From contig CANJKZ010001038.1 of NCBI GenBank assembly GCA_947471745.1, positions 62,001-126,000 of the forward strand: DNA of 64,000 nt. Reading direction: 5' to 3'. This document shows, piece after piece, positions 13,213-24,769 of the stretch. The notes below the pieces were generated by a model that was not told where the DNA came from, did not search any database, and saw only the letters and a program-made list of their open reading frames with translations. Both the position numbers and the translations under genes were made by a program. Source of the stretch: Closterium sp. Naga37s-1. Lineage: Eukaryota > Streptophyta > Zygnematophyceae > Desmidiales > Closteriaceae. Position 1 is the first letter of the stretch; every line of letters starts with the position of its first letter.

Positions 13213-14055
13213 GCTGACACTACGTGCCAGAAGCAATTCATCTTGAGAACGATTCAAGATTTGGCCCGCACCAGTCTCAACTCCTTACCGCACTCCCAGC
13301 GTCAACTACAAACCGGACAGCAAACCTCTATCACCCGCAGGACTCCTACTCTACCAGCAGCAATTGGGGTGCATGATGTTCGCCCGTGTCACCTGCTGAC
13401 CCGACCTTTCGTAAATCGCCAGCCAACTGGCATAGTACTCTCGCAAGCCAGTATTCAAGAACCAACTAGACTTGGAGCACGCCCTACAAATACTTCGTTT
13501 CCACACCCCACATCGGGCTCTCCTACTCCACGCTGACAACAAACTCCTTCAACCTCACCGGCTACGTGGACGCAGATCATGTTGCAGATCTTGAAAATTG
13601 ATGGTCGCAAATTGGCTTCGTCTTCCGCCTGGAACCAACGGGACCAATCTCCAGGAACTCGCAGAATTAGGAACTGGTTGCCATGTCATCAGCTGAAGCA
13701 GAGTACATCGCCGCGACAGCTGCAGTTGGGGAAGGACTTTACCTGCAAGAACTGCTGCAGGAGGCGAAGATCCCAACTTCGCCCACCTTTCGCCTTCACT
13801 GCGACAACCAGAGCGCCATTAGGATCGCGAACAAGCCGGGGTTCGTGAACAGCACGAAGCACATTGCGCTTCGATAGTTTTTTGTCAAAGACGAAATTGA
13901 CCAGGGCAAGGTTGATCTCGCGTACTGCCCTACCACCGAAATGGCAGCTGGCTTCCTCACCAAGCGACTGCCACGTCAGCTGTACAAGCACTGCTCCAAC
14001 CTCACGGGAGTAGTCAAGCGAGTCAGCTTCCTCCACGCCCAGGAATGAAGGGGAG

Positions 14056-14385
14056 TGTTACGGTATGAAATTCAATGAGAGGCATTCCTATATGCTGCAG
14101 GAGCCGACTCTACTAAGTACAAAGTCGAGGAGTCCGAAGAGTCGAAGAAACACCAGCAACCGTCAGGCCAAGACCAATGCAGGCAAAAACATTTGAAATG
14201 AAAAGAGCGGGAACAGTTTTGAAACGGGTTCCCGCGCCGCACTGTTTGAACTTCACTGTCATAAGAGAATGTACCCCTTAGAGTACATGGCTAGTCTAGG
14301 TCGTTTCGTATTCCTTTGTACTTTCCTATATATACTCGATGTATGCATGCTATTATCATCTCAGTCAATTACATCCACTCTAACA
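14056..14385 (+). repeat. Putative 3' LTR of element B, about 330 bp
   Basis: Starts TGTTACGGTATG directly after a purine run (gaaggggag) that can serve as a polypurine tract, and ends CACTCTAACA. It holds a TATA-like run (ctatatatactc). The second LTR is not in the window, so both boundaries rest on the TG/CA ends and position only. Confidence 0.55.
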
Positions 14386-14849
14386 TGAGGTCAACACTTC
14401 CGCTGCAACATCTCAACCTGCGATCAACCCCGAGACTATCCTTCGCTAAGTTCTTTTTAGGATTGTAACAGAGATGAGGTGAGTGGAGTGGTGGCAGAGA
14501 TAAGGTGAGGCAGAGAAAAAATCTGCAAACCAAAATAATAACAATAATAATCCAAAAGGCAAAAAGACCACCACCCTACCCAAGTCGCCCAATCCCACTA
14601 AACCCCCAATAAAAAAAAACCAGAAAAGAAAAGAAAAAAGTGTGCACAAGCACAAACACAAAAAATGGGATGGACTAGGGGAGCAAAATTAGGGAACTGC
14701 AGCTGCTAGCTGTGCCTGCCTTTCACGCATCAGTCAAACAAGTATATGGAGCTGCTAAGCGTGCCTTTCAGACATCAATGAATCAGTTAAATGGGGCATA
14801 CCAGCCAAGCAGGTGTATCATCCACCTCAACTCGATGTACAGCTGCTGG
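14386..14849. other. Intergenic spacer, A-rich
   Basis: No gene seen. Around 14.5-14.65 kb it is A-rich with runs such as aataataacaataataat and aaaaaaaaaacc. Nothing else could be supported. Confidence 0.5.
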
Positions 14850-15905
14850 ATCAGCTAGTCACACAACTGAGCTGGCTGCTGTGGCCAAACTAGCTCAACT
14901 GATCACTCGGCTGAGCTGGCTGCTGTGGCCAAACTAGCTCAGCCACCTTAGCTAATCAATCAGCTGAGCTGGCTGATCTGGCCAAACTGACCAAGCCAAC
15001 TCAACTAATCAGTTAGCCGAGCTGGTTGATCTCACCATTCAGGCCAAGCCAGCTCAGCTAGTCAGTCAGCTGAGCTAGCTGATCTGACCAGTTTGGCCAA
15101 GCCAGCTCAGCTAGTCAGTCAGCTGAGCTGGCTGACCTGACCAGTTTGGCCAAGCCAACTCAGCTAGTCAGTCAGCTGAGCTGGCTGATCTGACCAATCT
15201 GGCCAAGCCAGCCAGCTAGTCAGTCAGCTGAGCTCGGTGACGTGGCCAAACTGGCCAAGCCAGCTCAGCTGGTCAGTCATCTTTGCTGGGTGATGTGGCC
15301 AAACTGGCTCAGCCAGCGCAGTTAATCAATTACCTGAGCTGGCTGATCCAGCCAAACTGGCTCAGCCAACTCAGCTAAACAGTCACCTGAGTTGGCTGAT
15401 CTGACCATTCTGGCCAAGCCAGCTCAACTAGTCAATCAGCTGGCTAATCTGACCAAACTGACCCAGCCAGCTCAACTAGTCAGTCAGCTGAGCTGGCTGC
15501 TGTGGCCAAACTGGCTCAGCCAGCTCTGCTGATCAGTCACCTAAGATGGCTGATCTGGCCAAAATGACCAAGCCAGCTCAGGCGGAGTTGGCTGATCTGG
15601 CCAAACCGACCAAGCTAGCTCAACTAGTCAGTCAGCTAAACTGGCTGATGTGGCCAATCTGGCTCAACCAACTCAGGTAGTCAGTCGGTTGAGCTGGATG
15701 ATCTGGCCAAACAGACCAAGCCAGCTGAGCTAGTCAGTCAGCTAAGCTGGCTGATCTGACCATTCTTGCCAAGCCAGCTCAGCTAGTCAGTCAGTTGAGC
15801 TAGCTGATCTGACCAGTTTGGCCAAGCCACCTTAGCTAGTCAGTCAGCTGAGCTGGCTGATTTAACTACCTTGGCCAAGCCAGCTCAGCTAGTCAGTCGG
15901 CCAGT
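14850..15905. repeat. 53-bp tandem satellite rich in AGCT
   Basis: About 20 degenerate copies of a 53-bp unit built from GTCAGTCAGCTGAGCTGGCTG, a variable ATCTGACCAGTTTGGCCAA and GCCAGCTCAGCTA. The spacing of 53 bp was measured between the copies starting at 15061, 15114 and 15167. Copies vary by substitution and small indels, so the array is not recently homogenised. It has no long open frame. Confidence 0.85.
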
Positions 15906-16489
15906 GGCAGATACCACTTGTCCCCCCACGCCAGCTCGTCCGGCATTTCATGACGTGGTGATGCTCGTCCGGCGTTTCATGACATGGTGACGCTCGTTCA
16001 GCTGCCTCCCACTTGTCCCCCCAAGCCAGCTCATTATCGTTGTAGTATGTTCAATATCTACAATACATACCACTTGCATAGCTAGATCACACGATGGAAT
16101 CTATTGATAGGGGCATCAATAATTGTTTAAACAACCAATGCCTAAAACTTAATCATGATGCACATTGTGCGATGCATCATTGCAATGAAAAACATGCATG
16201 ATTGATGTTACCATCCTTGGATATACAATAATACTGCGTGTGCAGGGATAAAGAATTGGACAAAATATGAAGAGGGCCGTGTATCACCTTCGAAAACCGA
16301 CGCGTAATACGCAATAGGAATCGAGCTACGCAAACTGGCGTATAGAAGAATAGTTTCAACATGGTCATTACAATATAAGAAAGCAACGATGCTTCATCAA
16401 CAAGCATAGCCAATGAGTATAGACTAGCGAGAGCGAGAAAAGTGAACCGCTTCACAACAACATCAGCGTATTTGTCAAATTAAGCAGCA
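15906..16489. other. Spacer without recognisable gene
   Basis: A near-duplicate stretch (ccacttgtccccccacgcc and cacttgtccccccaagcc, with gctcgtccggcrtttcatgac twice) lies at 15.91-16.03 kb. The rest shows no credible gene. Confidence 0.4.
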
Positions 16490-16574
16490 TGAGAAGAAAA
16501 AGTATGAAACCTAAAGGGTTGTGCTATCTAAGGAGTGCCCTACTACAGCATACAATGTAATGTATCATTTGACA
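16490..16574 (-). repeat. Degenerate 3' LTR of SL-3, about 85 bp
   Basis: On the plus strand it runs TGAGAAGAAAAAG to CATTTGACA, followed by cacaccctcatag, the reverse complement of the family's polypurine tract. It is about 40 bp shorter than the SL-5 LTRs. Confidence 0.6.
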
Positions 16575-18640
16575 CACCCTCATAGGCGAAGAGGGGAACA
16601 ACAAGAGGTCACAAGACCAGTCAAGAGAAACAAACAAATCAAAGCTCAGAGTGGGTCTCAAGTTCACCACGCAGTCTGAGCACAAGCAAGTGGCCACAAG
16701 GCCAGTCCTCATGCAGAGTTTATAATAGCAATTGCAGTACACTGATCACAACCTAGCAAGTGTAAACCTGCAGGTATAATTACATATGTTAGAGTACAAC
16801 AAATGCAAGGCAAGTTCAAGAGACAAGAAGGTGAGGTAGAGTGGGCACAAGCACAAGAGCAGTGCAGAAACGCTGATGATCACCAAACCCGAAGGCCTTG
16901 GTAAAGACATCAGCAGTGTTGGCCTAGGAGGCCACGTACGAAAGGCGCTTCTCGTGCGAGGAAGTAATAAAGAACAATGTGTTTCAATCTGTGCTCCAGA
17001 CTTTGGTCCTGACACAAGGCAATCATGGCCTTGCTGTCGACGTATAGAACTGGAGGAGAACGAGGCCGCTCACCCAAGTCGCTCAGCAGGTAGGTCAGCC
17101 AGCGGAGCTCCTGTGCAGCCATAGCCCCAGCGTATATCTTGGCCTCACAACTCGAACTAAGTAAAGAAGACGAGCGAGTGGACCTCCACAAGAGAGAACC
17201 AGTACCGAGGCTGAAACTGTAACCCTGTGTCGTCTTCTTGCGAATCATCTGGTCATCAGCCCAAGAAGAATCTGAGTGTCCGGTGAAAACGTCACCCAAG
17301 CACAGTCCCCATGCCTGATGTACTGCACAAGTGGCGCAGTACCCTCTGTGCAGCTGACCAGTGCTCCTTCCAGTGTCTACCGGGCACAACGTAGCAAGCA
17401 AGGAGGTTGAGAGGGTACGCGAGGTCAAGTCGTGTGCACGTCATCAAGTACATGAGGCAACCCACAAGCTCTGCATACGGACCACTCGGCTCTACGGACT
17501 CGTCCGAAGGTGGAGCTGAGAGCAAGTGGCCTGTAGGCAGAGGAGTGGGCTGTGGCGAGGAGAACTGGAAGCCGAAGCGCTGAAGGACCTGCTGCACCAT
17601 GTAAGATTGAGTCAAGGTGATGGTGCCCCGTGCTCTGTTGCAGGTGATCTGCAAGCCAAGATAGCTCCGCAGCTCACCCAGGTCAGTGCAGGTGTGTCTC
17701 TCCTGCAGCTCCGCCTTCACTAGGGCCAGTGCCTCAGTGTCAGCACTAGCAAAAACCAAGTCACCGACTTATACGAGGACGTAGAACGGAGGCAGAGAAG
17801 TGTCTGTGCGCAGAAACAGCGAAGGGTCAGGAGTCGAGGGAGCGAAACTAAGAGCCGCAAGGGTAGTCCTTAGTGTGCCGTGCAACTCTCGGGGCGTCTG
17901 ACGCAGACTGTAGACTGGCTGCACGAGGCTCCACTGGGTACCCTCAGGACACGACCCAATAAAGCCACGAGGGCAGCGCAGCCAGATCGCCTCGTGAAGG
18001 CTGTCCTGCAAGAAGGCTGTCGAAAAGTCGACGGAGTGCAGCTCGTAGTCACGCTGTGCTGCAACGTGCAGTAACACCCGAAGAGTAGTCATCTTCGGAG
18101 TGGGGGAGAGGTCTGGAAGAAGTCGACCCCCTCACGCTGAGTGAACCCTCGTGCAACGTAGCGCGCCTTGAAGGCAGGCGGAGAACGCGGTGGCCGCTTC
18201 ACCCTGAAAATCCACATGGCATCGACTATGTTCGCTCCTAGCGGGGGAACTGCGTCGACATAGGTGCCTGTGGACTGCCAGGAAGCCATCTCTGCGTCCA
18301 TGGCTATCTGCCACTGAGAGGAGTACGGACCCGTGATCGCGTCTGCGTAAGAGCGCAGGGTCAGGATGTCTTGTGCATTCGGGTCTCCCTCAGGGCAAAG
18401 TAGTGTGGACGCGAGATGAGGTCCAGCAGCCGCTAGGCACTCCAGCTCAAACTGCTTGTCCTCAAGAACGTCACAGCCAAGGGCAAGCTCACCCCTGATG
18501 GACGAAGGATAAGTAGAGTCACAAACAAGACTCGTAGCGTAGTCAAGGCGGCACAGAGCAGCAAAGTCAACAAGCTCAGTGACTTAGGCAGACGTGCAGG
18601 AGACGAAAAATCAGGGTCAGTCACAGCCGTGGCAAGAAGA
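16490..18640 (-). mobile_element. Ty1/copia SL-3 relic: RNase H and part of reverse transcriptase with 3' LTR
   Basis: On the minus strand the translation matches the nearly whole SL element at 29.4-36.8 kb. It has RNase H (SLGTGSLLWRSTRSSSLLSS, EAKIYAGAMAAQELRWLTYL), the C-terminal reverse transcriptase (ELRSYLGLQITCNRA, GCLMYLMTCTRLDLAYPL) and the upstream fingers (MDAEMASWQSTGTYVDAVPP, IFRVKRPP). The 3' LTR (16490-16574) is only 85 bp and degenerate. The element stops at about 18.64 kb, where a plus-strand LL fragment begins. Old, truncated, with many breaks. Confidence 0.85.
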
Positions 18641-21025
18641 CAGGCGAGGCTGGTTGTGAAGGGCTTCACGCAGGTCTATGGCGCCAACTACGACGAGACG
18701 TACGCGCTGGTGAGCAGCTATGTCACGCTGAGGATCTTCCTCTGTATCAACCTCAACCTGATGCAACTCGACATGAAGAACGCCTTTTTCCAAAGCAAGC
18801 TCGACCGGGTGCTGTACATGTACCAGCCGGACTATTACAACGACGGGACCGGCCGGGTGTGCAGGCTGCTGAAGGCGCTCGATGATGTGCTAGTTAGAGC
18901 AAACTGGAAGAAGAGCCAGGTCGACCAGGCGCTCTACTTCAAGGTCGGCGACGATGGGGCGACTTGCTGGGTACTGGTCTACGTTGACGACCTGCTCGCC
19001 GCCAGCAGCAGCACCGTGATGCTGAGGGAACTGAAGGAGCTGCTGGAGGCCACCTTCGAGCTGCGCGAGATCTCACCGGTGGTGAAGTACCTCGGGCTGG
19101 ACATCGTCCGCGATAGGCTGGCGAGGAAGCTGTGGCTGCACCAGCAGAACTACGTCGACAAGCTGCGTAGGCACTTCATCGACGAGGAGTAGGGCGGTCG
19201 GGTTCTGAAGACACCGGTCTCCGTCAACGCCTACTCCGAGTTGACGTTCGACGATGAGGGGACTCAGGAGCGCGAGGAGGAGGAATACTGGCATTAGGTC
19301 GGCTCGCGGCAGTTCGCGGCGTCGATGACGATGCCGGACATCGCCTTCGCCTGCAGCAAGCTAGGGAGCGGCCTCACGGTGAGGAGCGACCAGCACTTGC
19401 ACGAGGTCGGCCGCTGCCTCGCCTACCTCGCCGACACCCGTGACACCGCCTTGGAGTTTGGCGGTGGACAAGAGACGCTGAAGATGGTCAGCTACGTGGA
19501 CGCTGACGACGCCGGCAACATGCAGAACCGGACGAGCTCGGGCGGCTACGTGTTCGTCTACAAAGGGCCGCCGTCTCCTGGTCGAGCCAGCGCATCAATT
19601 GCGCGACACTGTCGTCGACCGATTCGGAGTACGTGGCGGCCACGGAAGCCGGCAAGGAGGGACGCCGACTTCGCTTCCTTCTTGCAGAGTTCTAGCAAAT
19701 GGACGCTGGGACTCCGACCGTCCTTCGGGTGGACCACAAGACGGCCAACACCGTCGCCAAGGGCTTGGGGCTGCAGGCCCACCTCAAGCACATAAAGCGG
19801 CGTTATGCCTGGCTAGAGCACATGGTGAAGCACGGGAAGTTCACGCTGAAGTACATCCCGACCACCGAGCAGCCGGCCAATTTCCCGACGAAGGCGCTGC
19901 ACTTTCCGGCCTTCAACCGGTGCTCCGTCGCAATCGGCCAAATGCGCTTGGCCAACGTCGGCGACGGTGACGACGACGTGCAGCAGTAGGTGCCGTGCCC
20001 TTCTGCACGGCTGGTGCAGTGATGGCATGTTGTGTGTTGTGTGCACGCCGACGAGCTATTCTCTGAGTAGTACTGCCGTGTGGGGTGGAGGCCTAAGCGT
20101 GAACGCGGCAGGGGATTGTCAACGGGAGTTGTCTGTTGGCTCGTCCTCGCTTGAGTGGAGCCGAATTCGTGGTCGGGTGTGCGGGAGGTGCAGCGGACCT
20201 ACAGCAGTGGGCGACGTCGACTAGGGCGAGCTGGTCGACGGGCTTGGTCGACCTGCACGAGGGCCACTGCGAAGCCGGGACTTTGGGGAAGTGGCGGCCG
20301 ACTTCAACCGTGGTCGACGAGGAGGGCGCCTGCTCAGGGAAGTCGACCTGACGAGGTTGACCTGACATGGTGGAGTCGACCGGCGGTGGTCGTCGACCTG
20401 GGCGGTCGACGAGCACGAGGAGCAGCACTTGGTCGACGTGGTTGCTCGGTCGACTAAGTTACCCGACCGACGGGGTACTACGGAGGTGCGCGACAGTCAC
20501 CCAGGTGGTTCTGGCGAAGCCGACCTCGGAGATGGTATGTACCTGGGGTCGGCGTGGCTGATCAGGCACAGTCAACAGCACGTGGACAACTTGGCATCTG
20601 CGATGTGCACGTGACTAGGCACAGCACGCAAATCAACTTTGAACACCTGCGAAAAGGATGCGCTGCTGTCGTGCGAGTGCAACGCCGTGCAGCTGCTGTG
20701 CTGCAGCGTTGGCACACCGTCGACTTGCAGTGTTGGCAGGCCGCCACTTTGCCCTGCTAGAGCGCGGTCGACCTTTGCAGTGCTGGAACGCAATCGGCCA
20801 TGCTGTGCTGGCAGTCGACCTGCATGCTCGCTAGCATCTGATGTAGTCAATGTTGCTTTGCCATTGTCAACCATTGTTGTGAACTTCTGCTAGTGAAACT
20901 CTTGCCAATTCTCCTTGTGAATGGGCGCATAGAGAGAACACAAGCAAAGAAGCAAGGAACACCACGATCACCTTTTAGCCCCGTGCCTACCCGTAGTCTA
21001 GCTCCCGTTATAGTAGTTATATGCA
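18640..21025 (+). mobile_element. Ty1/copia LL-2 relic: reverse transcriptase to 3' LTR
   Basis: Begins abruptly inside the reverse transcriptase (ARLVVKGFTQVYGANYDETY). It continues through LDMKNAF, WVLVYVDDLLAA and KYLGLDIVRD, then RNase H (SYVDADDAGNMQNRT) up to the same carboxyl end as LL-1, then a 3' LTR at 20117-21025. There is no gag or integrase and no 5' LTR. The 5' edge is joined to the minus-strand SL-3 relic. A broken fossil with several breaks. Confidence 0.85.
20117..21025 (+). repeat. 3' LTR of LL-2, about 909 bp
   Basis: Starts TGTCAACGGGAG after the purine run ggcagggga and ends GTAGTTATATGCA. It aligns with the LL-1 LTR at both ends but lacks about 290 bp of its GTCGAC-rich middle. 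Confidence 0.8.
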
Positions 21026-21395
21026 TGGTATAGTTGATGCTCAGCCAATCACACAAAAATTGATCGTCACGATTTTACTCACTCGCGAATGTTTTTGCTC
21101 GTGGGGTGACTAAATTAAGCACTGTAAAAAGTTCAGGGTACAGTCACGGAATTGCTTAAGTCAAGTTTTACAGTTCATAAACAACAAGGGGTGCCCGTTG
21201 CACACGTCATGAGAAATGTTGACCTGCTTATGAAACTTATACACCCATATTCCACTTTCATTGCACTTCAGTTTACACTCATAATTCTGCCCTTGGCGAC
21301 GAGGCCAAAGTAAGCGAAGCATTGAAACTCGTTTCACGAACATGTCGCCCTGCTACCGAGTGTTTTTTTAAATGAGCATTGACTATATTGCTGCT
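21026..21395. other. Spacer without recognisable gene
   Basis: No gene, RNA or repeat boundary could be supported here. Confidence 0.4.
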
Positions 21396-21834
21396 TGCGA
21401 CTGGACAAATGAGACAAACCCTCCTCAACCTCAAAGTGGAATGTAGAGGAGGAACAGCAGCGACAAAAGGGTCCTTTGCACGATGTGAACAACTAGAACA
21501 AATGCGCATTCCCCAAGGGTCCTTGATTAGGACGTGTCCACTCTCTCGATTGATCGAGGACCTGCTACAGTGCTACATTAGCTTTGGAATCGACATGGTA
21601 ACCCATTTTTCGGATGGCCCGCGAATATACAAGAAATGGTGCCCAACGATCTTGTCACCTCCGTCGATGACGATCGATGTGATTTTGTGCCCACACCAAT
21701 CTGGGCTTTTAGACAATTGATGGGTTGTACCCCCCCCTGAAATCCCGATTCTGCCACCCTGAGCTTGAAATCAAGTCGCGATTGCAAAGCTATTGTCACC
21801 TCATACCAATCTTGCCCTGATCCTCCGATCGGTG
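21396..21834. repeat. Left copy of a 440-bp direct duplication flanking SL-4
   Basis: Starts gactggacaaatgagac and ends ccgatcggtg just before the SL-4 LTR. It matches 24256-24697 almost base for base over its length, with small changes near the middle. Confidence 0.85.
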
Positions 21835-21954
21835 TGTCAGAACCATATTGTAGGCTGTAGTGGGGTTCACAATATGGGGTACAGCTCTTTTAGGTTTTCA
21901 TATTTGTACCCACCTGATTCCTAGTTGAATCCATTCCTCGTTCTTATTCTCACA
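21835..21954 (+). repeat. 5' LTR of SL-4, 120 bp
   Basis: Starts TGTCAGAACCAT and ends TTATTCTCACA, with the SL core TGTAGGCTGTAGTGGGGT and ATATGGGGTACAG. Confidence 0.8.
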
Positions 21955-22044
21955 TGGTATTAGAGCAGAATCGTTCCTAGGGCCCACCGAACGTTCCGCC
22001 CTGCCCTAACTGATCTTTTTTTTTAGGCCGCGCTGCCCTTGCAG

Positions 22045-23190
22045 CCCGCGTGCTGCCCCTGCGACCGTGCTGCCCCTGCAGCCGTGCCTGCCCCTGCAGC
22101 CGTGCCTGCCCGTGCAGCCGTTCCTGCCTCTGCAGCCCGTGGGAGCTGCCTCTGCAGCCCGCGCGCCGCCCTCCTGAGCAGCTGTGCCTGCCCCTGCAGC
22201 CCGTGGGCGCTGTCTCTGCAGCCGTGCCTGCGCCTGCAGCCCGTGGGCGCTGCCTCTGCAGCCGTGCCTGCCCCAGCAGCCCGTGGGAGCTGCCCCTGCA
22301 GCCGTGCCTTCCTCTGCAGCCCGTGGGAGCTGCCTCTGCTGCCCGCGCGCCGCCCTAAACCCTGCTCGTCGCGACGCCCCTGCGGGACCCGCGCGGCGTC
22401 CCCCCCCTGCTCGTCGCGGCGCCCCCTGGACGCCGCCCCTGCTCATCGCGGCGCCCCCAGGGCGTCGCCCTTACTCGACGCGGCGCCCCCCCCCCCTGAG
22501 CGTCGCCCCTGTGTGTCGCGGCGCCCCCTGGGCGCTGTCTCTGCTCGTCGCGGCACCCCCGGGGCGTCGCCCCTACTCGTCGCGGCGCCCACTGGGCGCC
22601 GTCTCTGCTCGTCGCGGCGCCCCCTGGGCGCCGTCTCTGCTCGTCGCGGCGCCCCCGCGGTGTCGCCCTTACTCGTCGCGGCGCCCACTGGGCGCCGTTT
22701 CTACTCGCCGCGGCGCCCCCTGGGCGCCGTCCCTGCTCGACGCGGAGGCCCCCCCTGCAGCAGTCGCGGCCCCGCCCTGCAGCAGCTGCCGCGGAGCCCC
22801 TTGCAGCAGTCGCGGCCCCGCCCTGCAGCAGCAGCAGCGGAGCCCCCTGCCGCTGTCGCGGCCCCGCCCTGCACCAGCTGCCGCGGAGCCCCCTGCAGCA
22901 GTAGCGGCCCCACCCTGCAGCAGCTGCAGCGGAGCCCCCTACCGCTGTCGCGGCCCCGCCCTGCAGCAGCTGCCGCGGAGCCCCCTGCCTCAGTCGCGGC
23001 CCCGCCCTGCGGCAAGTGCCGCGGAGCCCCCTGCCTCAGTCGCAGCCCCGTCCTGCAGCAGCTGCCGCGGAACCCCCCTGCTGCCGCTACGGCCTCGCCC
23101 TGCCGCTGTCGCGGCCCCGCCCTGCAGCTGTCGCGGCCCCGCCATCGCCGCCGTCATGCGCCTACCCTGCTCGCCCGGCGAGCGACTGCC
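22045..23190 (+). repeat. GC-rich tandem repeats in the SL-4 leader and amino-terminal gag region
   Basis: Three successive families: CTGCAGCCGTGCCTGCC-like units (22.05-22.35 kb), CGTCGCGGCGCCCCCTGGGC units (22.37-22.75 kb) and CAGTCGCGGCCCCGCCCTGC units (22.75-23.13 kb). The repeats leave long open frames on both strands, which I do not take as evidence of separate genes. Confidence 0.7.
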
Positions 23191-23388
23191 CTTCCCGCCA
23201 CTGGTGAGCACTTGCCCTACCCGCACTTCCTAGCACTTGCCCTTCCTAGCACTTGCCCTACCTGCCTTACTAGCGCTCTGCCGCGCTGGCCTGTCTGCCT
23301 GCCTGCCGCGCCTGCCTGCCAGCCGAGCCGCGCCGCCCAGCTGCTACTACTGCTACAACTGCTACTGCTGCTCCTGGCGGTGGCCAGA

Positions 23389-23875
23389 TGCAGCTCCAGC
23401 GACGTCCGCGTGAGTCCCTCACGCCCCAGCAGCTTCGTGAGTGGTACGCTAGTTGGGGTTGTAGGGGTGGCCGCGCTGCTACTACTACTACTGCTGTTGC
23501 TGCTGCTACTACTGCTAATACTGCTACTGCTGCTCCTGGCGGTGGCCAGATGCAGCTCCGGTGACGTCCGCGTGAGTCCCTCACGCCCCAGCAGCTTCGT
23601 GAGTGGTACGCTAGTTGGGGTTGTAGGGGTGGCCGCGCTGCTACTGCTGCTACTGCTGTTACTGCTGCTACTTCTGCTACTACTGCTACTGCTGCTCCTG
23701 GCGGTGGCCGGATGCAGCTCCAGCGACGTCCGCGTGAGTCCCTCACGCCCCAGCAACTTCGTGAGTGGTACGCTAGTTGGGGTTGTAGGGGAGGCCGTGG
23801 TGGGAGTCGCCCTGGAGCGGGTCGTTCGGGAGCTTCTTGTAGTGACCAGGTGTAGCTGCAGCAGCGTACGCGCGC
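23389..23875 (+). repeat. Three tandem 162-bp copies within the SL-4 gag
   Basis: TGCAGCTCC starts at 23389, 23551 and 23713 (period 162 bp, 54 codons). Each unit pairs a CAGCAGCTTCGTGAGTGGTA block with a CTA/CTG trinucleotide run. The trinucleotide runs differ between copies. Confidence 0.8.
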
Positions 23876-24255
23876 GGTCCTTTCGCCCCAGCAGCTTCGT
23901 GAGTGGTACGCTCAGAGTAGAGGGTCATGGAGTACTGCTCGCTGCCCGTACGTCATTCGCACTGGTGCTCGGGCTGGTCAGCCTTGCGGGACGGTTGGTC
24001 ACACAGAGTCCCGCTGCTTGGCGTACAGAGTTTGGCGACGACGTTGAGCTCCCCTCCTGGCTGGAGCTGCTTAGGCAGAGGGTAGATATTTTTGCTCTTG
24101 ATTATGATGCTATCCTCACTGCCATGTATGCATTGCCTACTAGTGCAGAGGGTGCCTGTTACCTGTGTGTGCCGCCTGACCCAGGTATAGAGTCTGCTGC
24201 TCTAGGTGCTGGTGAGGCTGCTGCTCTGGGTGCTAGTGCGTCTCCTGCTCCAGGT

Positions 24256-24697
24256 GACTGCACAAATGAGACAAACCCTCCTCAACCTCAGAGTGGAATG
24301 TAGAGGAGGAACAGCAGCGACAAAAGGGTCCTTTGCACGATGAATATTTGTGAACAATTAGAACAAATGCGCATTCCCCAAGGGTCCTTGATTAGGACGT
24401 GTCCACTCTCTTGATTGATCGAAGACCTGCTACAGTGCTACATTAGCTTTGGAATCGACATGGTAACCCATTTTTGAGATGGCTTGTGAATATACAAGAA
24501 ATGGTGCCCAACGATCTTGTCACCTCCGTCGATGACGATCGATGTGATTTCGTGCCCATACCAATCTGGGCTTTTAGACAATTGATGGGTTGTCCCCCCC
24601 CTGAACTCCCGATTTTGCCACCCTGAGCTTGAAATCAAGTCGCGATCGCAAAGCTATTGTCACCTCATACCAATCTTGCCCCGATCCTCCGATCGGT
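24256..24697. repeat. Right copy of the 440-bp direct duplication flanking SL-4
   Basis: Starts gactgcacaaatgagac at the gag break of SL-4 and runs past the SL-4 insertion point without an element (ccgatcggtgtgcccgatcgg), so it preserves the uninserted site. Confidence 0.85.
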
Positions 24698-24769
24698 GTG
24701 CCCGATCGGTTTTTTACGACGATATCGTGATCGATCCAGGGAGGGGACGCGTCCTAAGATTAACGACAC

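Larger units (their letters stand above)
661..14385 (+). mobile_element. Ty1/copia fossil B, interrupted by two other elements
   Basis: Parts in order: gag of the UBN2 type with YHYFDGSYPKP (about 0.66-1.2 kb), zinc knuckle CKIFGHSTDRC (about 1.3 kb), protease WYLDSCCGQHMVG (about 1.8 kb), GAG-preintegrase DLWHQRLGHPS (about 3.37 kb), integrase TFVDTYSRYVW and WQTDGAKEF (3.6-4.0 kb), reverse transcriptase GKWVFRLK and FAPVSRHTS (4.7-5.3 kb). After the inserted elements the same polyprotein resumes (13.2-14.04 kb) with RNase H (SSAEAEYIAATAAV, LHCDNQSAIRIANK). A 3' LTR ends it; the 5' LTR is outside the window. It is old and heavily broken, with more than ten breaks. Confidence 0.8.
21835..24257 (+). 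mobile_element. Ty1/copia SL-4, truncated: 5' LTR, leader and gag only
   Basis: The 120-bp 5' LTR (21835-21954) is followed by TGGTATTAGAGCAG, close to an initiator-Met primer site. Next comes a long GC-rich tandem-repeat leader (about 22.04-23.2 kb). Then follows a gag end matching the SL-5 gag (the SLTPQQLREWYASW type block, and YLCVPPDPGIESAALGAGEA). The element breaks off inside gag at about 24.26 kb, where a copy of its own left flank begins. No protease, integrase or reverse transcriptase. A broken fossil. Confidence 0.8.

Noticed and set aside
14850-15905. CRISPR-like array
   Set aside because: Copies are directly adjacent and degenerate, with no unique spacers, in a eukaryotic context.
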